From Couchioplanes caeruleus (GTDB lineage: Bacteria > Actinomycetota > Actinomycetes > Mycobacteriales > Micromonosporaceae), in assembly GCF_003751945.1 (NCBI RefSeq), contig NZ_RJKL01000001.1, positions 7,024,501-7,088,500 of the forward strand: a DNA stretch of 64,000 nucleotides, written 5' to 3'. This document shows positions 9,212 to 17,183 of the stretch, piece by piece; positions within the stretch are counted from its first letter, which is position 1, and each line of letters starts with the position of its first letter. Under the pieces are notes generated by a model, which had not been told where the DNA came from, did no database searches, and saw only the letters and a list, made by a program, of their open reading frames with translations. Position numbers and translations under genes: made by a program.

Positions 9212-9379
9212 GTGCCCGCCGACGACGTTGCCACGCTCGACCCCGATTCCATGACCGTCGACCAGGTCCACCACACCATGCAGGCCCATCTGACCTGCGA
9301 CACCGTCCGCTGCCCGTACCGGCGGACCGCCCTCCAGGTACTCGTCCGCGACGGCCGGTACGTCCTCGCCACCGCATGA
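9212..9379 (+). CDS. 55-aa small protein
   Basis: GTG start with a near-perfect AAGGAGGT at 9200-9207. The product begins MPADDVATLDPDSMTVDQVH and contains LTCDTVRCPYRRTAL, with two cysteines four residues apart, then VLVRDGRYVLA. It lies 34 bp after the GPP34 gene and may be the last gene of that operon. The Cys pair and strong ribosome-binding site argue for a genuine gene. Function unknown. Confidence 0.55.
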   Translation: MPADDVATLDPDSMTVDQVHHTMQAHLTCDTVRCPYRRTALQVLVRDGRYVLATA

Positions 9380-9842
9380 CCATCGTCGGTCCGTGCACGC
9401 GTGCAGCGCATGGGCCTGACGGATGCGGCACTGCCGGTGTGACTGGCGGCGCCGCGGGCGGTGTGCCACCGCGATCCCCCGACCGGTGACACACCGCCCA
9501 CCCCAACCGGCTCCTACGGTCGACCCCAATCTGCCTTGCCGTCGGTGGCCTGCGGAACGAGCTCTGCCCCACCTGCCGCGCGGCCGTGGCCGGCAGCCCG
9601 TTCGGTACCTGGCCGACACCGTTGACTGTCCCCGCTCCCTCCAGCACTCGCAACCGCCGGATCCGAAGCTGTGGATAACCCTGTGAAGCAGGCAGGGCCC
9701 TCACCAACGACCTGCTCCGACACCGTCTCGGCAACGAGGCCGCCGTTGGCGCCGCGACCGCCCGTAAACGTGTCGCACGCTCGCGTTACAGTGATCTCAC
9801 TGCCCCCCGAGCAGTCGCTCCACTCTCGACGAGAGGAGCGCT
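9380..9842. other. No gene seen
   Basis: About 460 bp with no credible ORF on either strand. It lies between host-type genes and the phage lysis genes, so the left edge of the prophage remnant may fall here. I found no tRNA and no obvious attachment repeat. Confidence 0.4.
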
Positions 9843-10403
9843 GTGGCCGAGCCCATCACCTGGCTTGTCGACATCTCGCACTGGCAGGGCGGTATCAACA
9901 TCGCCCAGATCGCCCGCGAGGGATACACCGCGTGCGTGTGCAAGGCGACCGAAGGTACCGCCTACAACGACCCGACCTTCGATCGCAACATCGCCGCGGT
10001 CAAGAAGGCTGGGATGATCCCGCTTGCAGTTCTCCTCCTCCGGCAAGGTCGCCGGACGACAGATCGACGTCAACGCGTTCCGTGGCACCGTCGAGCAGCT
10101 GCGCGCGCTCACCCGCACACCGAAGCCGGCCCCGGCAAAACCCGGAACACCGAACACGCCGCCACACACAAAGGAGATTTTGCGGGAGTTGCCCGTGCTC
10201 AAGCGCGGGGACACCGGCGTCGGAGTACGCGTCCTTCAGTCGCTGCTCACTGTCCGCGGCCAGGACATCGCCGTCGACGGAGACTTCGGCGCGGCCACCG
10301 AAGCGGCGGTCCAGGCCGAGCAGCGCGAAGCCGGACTCGCCGTCGAAGTATCACCGGGCCGGCCATCTACTCGGTGCTGCTGCTCGGCGTCAACGTCACC
10401 TGA
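9843..10403 (+). pseudogene. Phage endolysin (GH25 + peptidoglycan-binding), broken
   Basis: The first ~60 codons encode the start of a GH25 lysozyme (LVDISHWQGGINIAQIA, CKATEGTAYNDPTFD). At about 10020 the frame jumps, and the sequence resumes as the end of the same domain (QFSSSGKVAGRQIDVNAFRG) in another frame, so roughly 120 residues holding the catalytic Asp-x-Glu are missing. A PG_binding_1 repeat follows (VLKRGDTGVGVRVLQSLL), and a second shift near 10345 returns to the first frame for GPAIYSVLLLGVNVT. An internal deletion and a frameshift make a functional lysin very unlikely. Confidence 0.85.
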
Positions 10404-10482
10404 CCCCGGTGCTGGCTGCCGTCGCCGACGTCGGTCCAGGCACCGGCCTTCCCACCCATCGCTACCTTGCGAAGGAGTTCGC

Positions 10483-10746
10483 ATGATCCCGCAAAATCCG
10501 ACCGCGGTCGGCGTCGTGGTCTCCACGACGATCAAAGCCGTCCTGGTCGCAATCGCCGCCCTCAACATCCTGCCCCTCGACGACGACCAAATCGCCGCCG
10601 TCACCCTCGCCCTGGCCGCCGTCGCCGACCTCGCCGTCTACTTCGGCTGGGTCAAGCCGCGCGTCGACGGCCAGGTAGCGACCGCGCTTGCCACCCCGCC
10701 GCCGGCCATCCCGCCCCGGCCGGGTCGCAGCCGCAACGACATCTGA
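10483..10746 (+). CDS. Holin-like small membrane protein
   Basis: 87 aa beginning MIPQNPTAVG, with two hydrophobic helices: VVVSTTIKAVLVAIAALNIL and AAVTLALAAVADLAVYFGWV. It ends in a Pro/Arg-rich tail. AAGGAG precedes the ATG. Its position between an endolysin and a peptidase, its size and its two helices fit an actinophage holin that lets the lysin reach the cell wall. Function is inferred from context. Confidence 0.65.
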   Translation: MIPQNPTAVGVVVSTTIKAVLVAIAALNILPLDDDQIAAVTLALAAVADLAVYFGWVKPRVDGQVATALATPPPAIPPRPGRSRNDI

Positions 10747-10778
10747 TACCGAGCCAGCTCACCTGGAAGGAGCCGAAC

Positions 10779-10949
10779 GTGGGCCAGCCACTCTGCGGCG
10801 ACCGCAACCCCGAAGCCAACGCCGGTGATCCCGTGAACGACGGATGGGACACGCCTGCCGCCGAGCCGGCTGAGGCGCCCGTACAGCAGAACGGAGGTGA
10901 CGACGGTGGCCAGCTGGATCCTGGTGCCCTGCCTGGTCAGCCTGCGTAA
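10779..10949 (+). CDS. Small phage hypothetical in the lysis cassette
   Basis: 56 aa from a GTG with AAGGAG upstream: acidic and Pro/Gln-rich, with no hydrophobic segment. It begins VGQPLCGDRNPEANAG. It overlaps the start of the peptidase gene. Small ORFs at this position are common in actinophage lysis cassettes. Role unknown. Confidence 0.45.
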   Translation: MGQPLCGDRNPEANAGDPVNDGWDTPAAEPAEAPVQQNGGDDGGQLDPGALPGQPA

Positions 10950-11676
10950 CGAGGTCAACCGCCTCGCGCCGAGCCGGCGCAAGGACTCCGACGGATCGAT
11001 CGGTGACACCTCACACGCCGCGGGCGCATCCGACCACAACCCCGACGAGACCGGCAACACCCCGACCAAGGACAGCGACCGCATCAACGAGGTCCACGCG
11101 CTCGATGTGGATAAGGATCTGCGCAAGGCAGGCTGGAACATGGCCCGGGTTGTCCAGGTCATCGTCACCCGGCACCGTCAGGGCCGCGATGACCGGCTCG
11201 ACTACGTCATCTGGGACCGCCGCATCTGGGCCCGTTCCTGGGGCTGGACCGCCCGGGCCTACAACGGCGACAACCCACACACCGGGCATGCACACTTCAG
11301 CGCCCGGTACAACACCGCACAGGAGAGCAACACCCGCCCGTGGGGGCTACTCGAGGAGGACGACGACGTGACCAAGACGGAGTTCACCGCCTGGATGACC
11401 GAGTGGGCGCGCAGCAGCGCCGGCCGGGATGCCCTGGCGACCGCGGTGCTGGCCTACGACCCCGGCAAGGATGCCGCCGGCAAGGTGTCCGCGGCCGCCG
11501 TCGTGAACCCGGACGACGATGCCGCCAGCAACCCGACAGTACGGCCCGCTTGGGCGCTGTACCGAGCAATCGTCGCGTCGAACGTGGGACAGGACATCCG
11601 CGGCCGGGTGGACCGGTTGCAGGCCAGCGTCGACAGCTTGCTCCAGCGCAACACTCCATCGGCACCGCCGAGCTGA
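10906..11676 (+). CDS. M15-like phage peptidase (candidate endolysin B)
   Basis: About 256 aa. The N-terminal ~135 residues carry the M15-type zinc-site pattern: AGASDHNPDETG, VHALDVDKDL and HTGHAHFSARY, giving His/Asp/His ligands as in D-Ala-D-Ala carboxypeptidase-like phage lysins. The C-terminal ~100 residues are helical (VDRLQASVDSLLQ) and may be a tail-attachment or cell-wall-binding region. The GTG at 10906 is preferred to 10897 because of its spacing from ACGGAGG. It appears intact, unlike the neighbouring GH25 lysin. Confidence 0.7.
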   Translation: MASWILVPCLVSLRNEVNRLAPSRRKDSDGSIGDTSHAAGASDHNPDETGNTPTKDSDRINEVHALDVDKDLRKAGWNMARVVQVIVTRHRQGRDDRLDYVIWDRRIWARSWGWTARAYNGDNPHTGHAHFSARYNTAQESNTRPWGLLEEDDDVTKTEFTAWMTEWARSSAGRDALATAVLAYDPGKDAAGKVSAAAVVNPDDDAASNPTVRPAWALYRAIVASNVGQDIRGRVDRLQASVDSLLQRNTPSAPPS

Positions 11677-11777
11677 CGACCGCCCGCACACCTGCGATGT
11701 AGTACAAGGTCCGGTATCGGCAGCTCGCCGCCACCGCTCCTCCTTGGAACTTCGGCCGTGACGACTCCGGCCGCGGC

Positions 11778-12014
11778 GTGCCACGTCCCAGCGCCGACGC
11801 GGCGAAGGCGATGGCTATCGAGGCCGGGATGCCGGAGCTGACGAACCGACACGATCTGATCGACCGCTACGCAAGGGCGCTTGCGACCGCCGGCCTGATA
11901 CTCGACCCGATCACCGCCATGATGTATCAGACGACTCTCTCGCAGCCGGCGACGACAGATCTCGGGAACGAGTTCCTTGCGTTCAGCACCGACCCGGAGA
12001 CGAAGGCCGACTAG
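11778..12014 (+). CDS. Hypothetical protein
   Basis: 78 aa from a GTG: helical, with DLIDRYARALATAGLILDP. No family recognised and no strong ribosome-binding site. Possibly the last gene of the lysis region or a remnant. Confidence 0.35.
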   Translation: MPRPSADAAKAMAIEAGMPELTNRHDLIDRYARALATAGLILDPITAMMYQTTLSQPATTDLGNEFLAFSTDPETKAD

Positions 12015-12060
12015 GGCTCTCGTCCGTCGAATGCGACTTACCCGGCCTGAACCTCGACGG

Positions 12061-12966
12061 CTACCGCGCTCGTGCGCAGAGGGCGGGTCGTGATGCCGGC
12101 GCGAGGGGGGTCGTGCTGTAGGCGCGGTGGAGGGCCTGAAGCCCTTCCGGTCGGGGGTTGAGGGTTGCCCACTCTGGGTTGGAGTCAAAATACACCAGGG
12201 CTTCCACGAAGGGGCGCCCGTCGGACTCCATGCGGTCGATCGCTCCGGGTACGCCGGCGAGCCACGCAGCCTGGCTGCCCAGCGAAGCGGCGGTGCCGTA
12301 CTCGGCAATGATGATTGGCTTTCGGTGCCACCTGGGGTCGAGGTCATCGGTGATCCACGCCTTGGTCCGGTTGAGCACGTCGTAGGGCGTGCGGGCCGTG
12401 CCGTGGTTGTAGGCGTTGAACTGCATCCGGTCGAGGACGCCGGCGAGGCTGGCGGGGTGCAGGCGCCGAAACGACGGGCGGTCGAAACCCCCGCAGCCGA
12501 TCGAAAAGGTGACACCAGCCGGGATGCCACCGTCAAGCAGGTAGCCGGCCATGTACCTGACCGACGCGACAGCGCGCGCGTCCGCCTCCGGCCAATTGAG
12601 GGGGCAATGCTCGATCACGCCGAACTCGTGATCGGTGTCGAACTCACTGGCGAACTGGACGTTGATCATCTCCGGGTGAGGCATGGCGGTGAGCTGGACG
12701 CGTAGGCGGTCGAGCAGGGGATCGATATGGCCGGCGAGGACTTGGCCGTAGCCGTAGGCGGGAACGCCCACCCCGTTGCGGCGCTGGATCATCATCGTGG
12801 GGGCCAGCACCGTGCGCCCGCCGACGCTCTGCGGACCCGGTCGGGTGCCGTAGTGCTTGAGCTCCACCACCACGTTGAGCAGGACGTCGCCACTAAGCTG
12901 GGTGAGCCATTCGGCCTTCCATCCCGGCAGCAGGTACGGATCAGCGAGGGATCGGTACTGCGTCAA
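12061..12966 (-). CDS. GH26-like glycosidase, possibly phage tail-associated
   Basis: 301 aa with a TIM-barrel glycosidase pattern. A strand NVQFASEFDTDHEFG supplies a candidate acid/base Glu, RKPIIIAEYGTAAS supplies a candidate nucleophile Glu, and VEALVYFDSNPEWA follows, as in GH26 beta-mannanase-like proteins. There is no signal peptide. In actinophages such domains occur on minor tail proteins. Here the gene is on the phage strand, downstream of where the tail genes stop. The N-terminus looks short for a complete barrel, so it may be truncated next to the integrase remnant upstream. Confidence 0.55.
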   Translation of the reverse strand: MTQYRSLADPYLLPGWKAEWLTQLSGDVLLNVVVELKHYGTRPGPQSVGGRTVLAPTMMIQRRNGVGVPAYGYGQVLAGHIDPLLDRLRVQLTAMPHPEMINVQFASEFDTDHEFGVIEHCPLNWPEADARAVASVRYMAGYLLDGGIPAGVTFSIGCGGFDRPSFRRLHPASLAGVLDRMQFNAYNHGTARTPYDVLNRTKAWITDDLDPRWHRKPIIIAEYGTAASLGSQAAWLAGVPGAIDRMESDGRPFVEALVYFDSNPEWATLNPRPEGLQALHRAYSTTPLAPASRPALCARAR

Positions 12967-13003
12967 CGCCCTGAGAGGGCAGTTCGAGATCCTTCAGGCT
13001 GAT

Positions 13004-13259
13004 CTATGCGTTGGGTCCGTTTGGGGATCGTTCCACCACCGCAGCAAGTCCATCCCGTACGATCGCAGCGCCGACGGTGAGCGGCCGGCCGCGACCAGCT
13101 CCCGAAAGAACTCCGCCACCGGCACGACGACGGCCCCGTCCCGTCCAGCAGGCGGTACGGCTCGTACTCGTCATCGACGGGAACCAGCCGGCCCACCGAG
13201 GTGACCACGAGCCCGGCAAGGTCCGAGCGGGTTCTCTCAGCATCATCCACGGAGTCCAT
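13004..13259 (-). pseudogene. Integrase N-terminal domain, frameshifted
   Basis: Reading from the ATG at 13259 gives VDDEYEPYRLLDGTG. One base out of frame, the similarity continues as VPVAEFFRELVAAGRSPSAL and RSYGMDLLRWW, the standard SAM-like core-binding domain of a tyrosine recombinase. The catalytic domain is absent. A frameshift near 13140 and loss of the 3' part mark it as a remnant. Confidence 0.7.
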
Positions 13260-13326
13260 AACGCCGATGACAGCAAAAGGCGGCTGACCTGCGGTTATGT
13301 GGGGTTGGTGCGGTCAACGGGGCGTT

Positions 13327-13656
13327 GACCACCGATACGGTGGTCCAGATCGGCTTCGTTTACTGGCTGCGCGTTCCGGTCGGCGAAATGCATACCGACC
13401 GCTACGTTTCCCTGCATCCGCAGATGAAGGCCCTGCTCGACGAGTAGCTGCTGCACCGGCCAGCGGGTCTGCGATCTCACCGACCACGGCCGACCGGTCA
13501 ACGCCTCTCGCATCGAAGCCGCTGTTCGCAAGGCCGCTGAACAGGCCGGCCTCGGGCCGGGTCACCCCACACCAACCCCGGCACACTCTAGCCACCCAGG
13601 CGATCAACCGGGGCATGTCGCTGGAGGCTATCGCTCCGGTGGCCCTCTCAGTATGA
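13327..13656 (+). pseudogene. Tyrosine recombinase C-terminal remnant
   Basis: The plus strand encodes FVYWLRVPVGEMHTDRY and SLHPQMKALLDE, followed by a stop (tag at 13445-13447), then in another frame HTLATQAINRGMSLEAIA. These are the strand region and the His-x-x-Arg helix of an integrase, with a nonsense codon and frame changes. It faces the opposite way to the fragment at 13004-13259, so two separate integrase genes decayed here or one was rearranged. Confidence 0.65.
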
Positions 13657-14520
13657 CGAGGTGCGCGACTGCGGTCCGGTCCCGGCCTCTGCCCCTGGCG
13701 CCTCATCCGTCGCGGCCAGCGACCCGAGCAGCGTGAGCGACCTGGCACTGTCGGAGCCCGGCTCCGCGTGGTAGATCACCAGGAACTGGCCGCCCGAGTC
13801 GCCGATCGGCAGCTTTTCGCGGCGCAGCTCCAGCAGCCCGACCTGCGGGTGGCGCATCCGTGCCGGCGCTCCCGCGAGCGGCTTGACGTCGTGCCGCGCC
13901 CAGAGTTGCCGGAACGACTCGCTCGCAAGAGACAGCTCGCCGACCAACTGCGCGACTCGCGGATCGTGGACGTCGGTGCCGAGCGAGGCGCGGAACGACG
14001 GGACCATGCCACCAACCACCTGCTCCCAGTCCGGGTACAGATCCCGCTCGACCGGATCCAGGAAAATTGACCGCAGACGGTTCTCTCCGGTCCGGATGCT
14101 CGGCGACAGGGCGGTCCCGAGCCGGTTCGCGGCGAGCACATCGAACATCCGGCTCACCACGTACGCCGGTAGCTCGAGCGCGTCGAGCAGATGCCGGATG
14201 CCCGTCGGAACGACCTCGCGGCGTGGCCGCTTCCGGGTCGTCGGTCGAGCGCCGGAGAGGCTCAGCAGGTACTGCGTCGCGGCCGCATCGAGCCCGAACA
14301 CGCCGGCCAGCGCCTCGAGCACCTGCGGCGACGGGTTCCGGTCGCGCCCCTGTTCGAGGCGCAGGTAGTAGTCGGCGCTGATACCGGCGAGGGTTGCGAC
14401 CTCCTCGCGGCGCAGACCCGGCGTCCGCCGGACGCCCACGACGCGCAGGCCCACGTCCACGGGATCGACGAGCTCGCGACGTGCGCGCAGATACTCGCCC
14501 AGGAAATTTGGCCTGGCCAT
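13648..14520 (-). CDS. XRE regulator with MmyB-like ligand-binding domain
   Basis: 290 aa from ATG 14520 (MARPNFLGEYLRARRELVD). An N-terminal helix-turn-helix (about residues 12-75, with GLRREEVATLAGISADYYLR) is followed by the MmyB-type PAS-like domain (AYVVSRMFDVLAANRLGTAL, then FVDPVERDLYPDWE-like FLDPVERDLYPDWEQ). These proteins usually repress a divergent oxidoreductase gene and respond to a fatty-acyl or similar ligand. The divergent aldo-keto reductase 137 bp away fits that arrangement. Confidence 0.9.
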   Translation of the reverse strand: MARPNFLGEYLRARRELVDPVDVGLRVVGVRRTPGLRREEVATLAGISADYYLRLEQGRDRNPSPQVLEALAGVFGLDAAATQYLLSLSGARPTTRKRPRREVVPTGIRHLLDALELPAYVVSRMFDVLAANRLGTALSPSIRTGENRLRSIFLDPVERDLYPDWEQVVGGMVPSFRASLGTDVHDPRVAQLVGELSLASESFRQLWARHDVKPLAGAPARMRHPQVGLLELRREKLPIGDSGGQFLVIYHAEPGSDSARSLTLLGSLAATDEAPGAEAGTGPQSRTSSY

Positions 14521-14549
14521 GCGCCTATGGTACGGGCAGCGCGGCCAGG

Positions 14550-14576
14550 CATCCTGGTCCTGCCGCCCCCAGGATG
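14550..14576. promoter_or_regulatory. Candidate operator between XRE and AKR genes
   Basis: A perfect 8-bp inverted repeat, CATCCTGG / CCAGGATG, separated by 11 nt, lies in the 137-bp divergent promoter region. Half-site spacing of about two helical turns suits a dimeric XRE repressor acting on both genes. Confidence 0.5.
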
Positions 14577-14657
14577 ACCGGGGCACTCGCTGCTGCGCCG
14601 GACCCGAAGCATCGTGAATGCCGCTCACGGCATGCGTCTGTGAACAGGAAGGAAGCC

Positions 14658-15524
14658 ATGGCATCCCACGATCTCCCGGGCGGCAGCTACCGCGTCGCCG
14701 ATCTTGAGCTCACTCGCGTCGGCTATGGCGCCATGCAGCTCGCCGGCCCCGGTGTCTTCGGGCCACCGAAAGACCGGGACACCGCGATCGCCGTCCTGCG
14801 CGCGGCTGTGGACCTCGGAGTCCGGCACATCGACACCGCCGACTTCTACGGGCCGCGCGTCACGAACGAGCTCATCCGCGACGCGCTCGCGCCGTACCCG
14901 GACGATCTGCACATCGTCACGAAGGTCGGCGTCCGCCGGGACGAGCACGGCGGGTGGCCGCACGCCCGCACGCCCGCGGAGCTGCGCGCGCAGGTCCACG
15001 ACAACCTGAGGCACCTCCACCTGGACGTGCTCGATGTCGTGAACCTGCGCGTCGGCGGTGTCGACGCGCCAGAACCGGGCTCCATCGCGGAACAGTTCGA
15101 GACGCTCGCCGAGCTGCAGCAGCAGGGACTGATCCGGCACCTCGGCCTCAGCACCGTCACCGCCGCCCAGCTCGCCGAGGCACAGTCGATCGCACCGGTG
15201 GTATGCGTCCAGAACCTCTACAACATCGCTCACCGCGGCGACGACGCCCTCGTGGACCTCACCGCCCGGCAGGGGATCGGGTTCGTGCCGTACTTCCCTC
15301 TCGGCGGCTTCTCGCCGCTGCAATCGGACACCCTGCAGGCGGTCGCGCAGCGGCTCGGCGTCGCTGCGCCGGCCGTCGCGCTGGCCTGGCTGCTGCACCG
15401 GTCACCGAACATCCTGCTGATCCCCGGCACGTCGTCGGTGACGCACCTGCGTGAGAACGTCGCCAGCGCCGCCCTCACGCTGCCGGCCGACGCCGTCGCG
15501 GAACTCGACGCGATCGGCCGCTGA
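14658..15524 (+). CDS. Aldo/keto reductase
   Basis: 288 aa, NADPH-dependent oxidoreductase fold. The ATG follows GGAAGGA. Visible landmarks are VGYGAMQL at the N-terminus, HIDTADFYG (catalytic Asp and Tyr), IVTKVG (catalytic Lys), and the C-terminal nucleotide-binding segment LLIPGTSSVTHLRENVAS. The usual catalytic His of the tetrad is replaced by Asn in DVVNLRVGG, as I recall for the actinobacterial subgroup. Substrate unknown. Regulation by the divergent XRE protein is likely. Confidence 0.9.
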   Translation: MASHDLPGGSYRVADLELTRVGYGAMQLAGPGVFGPPKDRDTAIAVLRAAVDLGVRHIDTADFYGPRVTNELIRDALAPYPDDLHIVTKVGVRRDEHGGWPHARTPAELRAQVHDNLRHLHLDVLDVVNLRVGGVDAPEPGSIAEQFETLAELQQQGLIRHLGLSTVTAAQLAEAQSIAPVVCVQNLYNIAHRGDDALVDLTARQGIGFVPYFPLGGFSPLQSDTLQAVAQRLGVAAPAVALAWLLHRSPNILLIPGTSSVTHLRENVASAALTLPADAVAELDAIGR

Positions 15525-15718
15525 GGCCCGTGCCCGGCGCCGCCGCGCCGCTCGACCAGGTGGTCACTGGTGCGACACTCCTCGATGGAGGTCGACGAAC
15601 CGGCGGCGTCGGTGGCGCGGGGCCGGACCACCACCTGTCACGTTGAGCGGGCCTGCGTCGTCTCTTTCTGTCCGGTCCAGCCGAAGGCCGCGGACGGCCA
15701 AGGCGCTGACCAGCGGTC

Positions 15719-15770
15719 CGCAAAGTGGGTCTGGACATCACCGACTTCAGTCGTCCAGACCTACTTTGCG
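15719..15770. repeat. 18-bp inverted repeat
   Basis: Left arm 15719-15736 and right arm 15753-15770 match at 17 of 18 positions around a 16-nt loop. It lies in the 445-bp interval after the reductase gene, which otherwise holds no gene. It may be a terminator or the footprint of a mobile element. Confidence 0.6.
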
Positions 15771-15807
15771 GATTGTGGGGTTTCGTGTGGTTTCGCGGGT
15801 GAGAGTC

Positions 15808-16672
15808 GGCCCCATCTGGGAACCAGTTGTGGCCCCACTCGTCTCGGCCGGCAATCGATTTAGACGAGGGTTGGCCCCACCTCGTCGCTCCCTGCGGCTC
15901 TCCGCCCCTCACGTGGGAGGTGCGAGCAACCAAGGTGACGCCAATCGTCAAATAGTGAATCTTGGTGTGATGGCGACCGCGGACGACATGAACGACGAGG
16001 AAAACTGGAGCGGCGGATTCTATGAGCTGTCTTTGAGCCTCGGCGTCCCAGACGACGACAAGCTCGACCGGGCGGTGCGGTCCCTGTGGCGTGCCGCCGG
16101 CGTCCAAGGCTGCCTAGTTGGCCACGCCAGCGGTTGCGGATTCGTCGAGGTCGAGCCGAGCGCGGCCGCGCTGCACGAGCACGGCCATCTACGCGGCACG
16201 CTGACCTTGCCGTCCGGTGACCGCGTCGTCTGCGGCGGGTACTCAGGCCGGTACGAGGACGGCGACGAGGTTGAGCTCTACCTGCCGCTCGGCGCGTTGG
16301 CCCGGAGCGACCGCCGGATTGGTGGCTATCCCTTCGACCAACGCAGCGGTGTCGAGTCACTCGCCTGGCGGGCGCAACTCGACCGGTGGCTGGCCGACGT
16401 CGCTGCTGCCGTGTACGCCGACGTGCCGTTCCAACGCGCCCTCATCGGCTTCGAGATCGATGAGGACGCTGACATCACCGCTGATCAACGGTACGCCGCC
16501 GTCCTGCTGCCGTCCGCCGGTGGTCTGGACTACCATCCCGCCACCACGTAAGCCCGACGAGTAGCCTCATCAGACGCGCGACGCCGACTGGGGGATGGGG
16601 CCAAATCTCCTTCGCGATCAAGGCCGTTGGTGATCGACATATGGAGCCAAAACCCGCTCGTAGATGGGGCCG
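15808..16672. mobile_element. Putative small element bounded by inverted GGCCCCA arrays
   Basis: Three GGCCCCA copies in direct orientation (15808, 15831, 15873) lie left of a single ORF. Three copies of the reverse complement (16596, 16643 with one mismatch, 16666) lie to its right. The outer two copies on each side are exactly 23 bp apart, and the outermost copies share GGCCCCATCT. Arrays of transposase-binding sites in inverted orientation are typical of IS21- and Tn7-type ends. No transposase is present, so this would be a non-autonomous element. I could not define the outer ends or a target duplication. Confidence 0.45.
15970..16551 (+). CDS. Hypothetical protein inside the GGCCCCA-flanked segment
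   Basis: 193 aa: acidic N-terminus (MATADDMNDEENWSGGFYEL), then alternating beta and helix segments including LGVPDDDKLDRAVRSLW, VEVEPSAAALHEHGHLRG and VELYLPLGAL, ending with ALIGFEIDEDADI. It looks like a soluble alpha/beta protein of about 20 kDa. No family recognised. It is the only gene between the inverted arrays. Confidence 0.6.
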   Translation: MATADDMNDEENWSGGFYELSLSLGVPDDDKLDRAVRSLWRAAGVQGCLVGHASGCGFVEVEPSAAALHEHGHLRGTLTLPSGDRVVCGGYSGRYEDGDEVELYLPLGALARSDRRIGGYPFDQRSGVESLAWRAQLDRWLADVAAAVYADVPFQRALIGFEIDEDADITADQRYAAVLLPSAGGLDYHPATT

Positions 16673-16852
16673 AAACTCGTTCCTGTAGCCATTCGTGCGT
16701 CGGCGTCGGCGCCGGCGAGTTCGCGAGCTCTGAGCGCCAGCTAGCTGGTCTACTAGGGAATGGTCCTCTTGGGCTCTGACGTTGCCGATGACGGCCGCGT
16801 TGGTGCGAATATCGGCGTTGCCGCCAAGGTAGTAGCCGCCTCGGACAGTCAT
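16673..16852 (-). pseudogene. 5' end of a phage gene cut after the tail chaperones
   Basis: An ATG at 16852 with AAGGAG upstream starts MTVRGGYYLGGNADIRTN, continuing AAVIGNVRAQEDHSLVDQLA. It follows the tail chaperone genes by 28 bp on the same strand, where a tape-measure or small tail gene is expected. The frame then runs into Arg-rich sequence and the GGCCCCA-flanked segment, so the gene appears truncated by that insertion or an associated deletion. Confidence 0.5.
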
Positions 16853-16880
16853 CGGTGTCTCCTTGTCTGCCTCGCGGCTC

Positions 16881-17183
16881 TCATGGTGTCTGCGCGTCCA
16901 GGGCGCGGGCGAAGCTGTCATCGGTTTCGTCGTCGGACCATTCGTCGCGCTCGTCGAGGTCAGCTGCGGCCGGTGGCGTCTGCAACGAGGCGTCGAACTT
17001 GGCCACCTCGTTGTCCGGTGCGTCCCCGACCCACCAGGCGTAGATAAGGTTCAGCAACGACGGCAGCGGCAGTTCGAGGGGGTCGCGGCCGGTGGCCAGC
17101 AGCATCCGGCCATGGAAGGCGGACCAGTGGGCGACGGCTAGGTGGATCAGCCGCCACCCGACCCAGTAGGGGAGCCGGACCAC
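16881..17183 (-). CDS. Tail assembly chaperone, -1 frameshift extension
   Basis: About 100 aa of the frame that overlaps the end of the upstream chaperone gene. It has no ribosome-binding site of its own and reads YWVGWRLIHLAVAHW, then LNLIYAWWVGDAP and an acidic C-terminus. In tailed phages the second chaperone (gpGT type) is made by -1 slippage near the end of the first. The run CCCC in the overlap allows this here. The product would be the upstream protein continuing into this frame just before its stop, bridging the tail tube and the tape measure. Confidence 0.7.
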   Translation of the reverse strand: MVRLPYWVGWRLIHLAVAHWSAFHGRMLLATGRDPLELPLPSLLNLIYAWWVGDAPDNEVAKFDASLQTPPAAADLDERDEWSDDETDDSFARALDAQTP

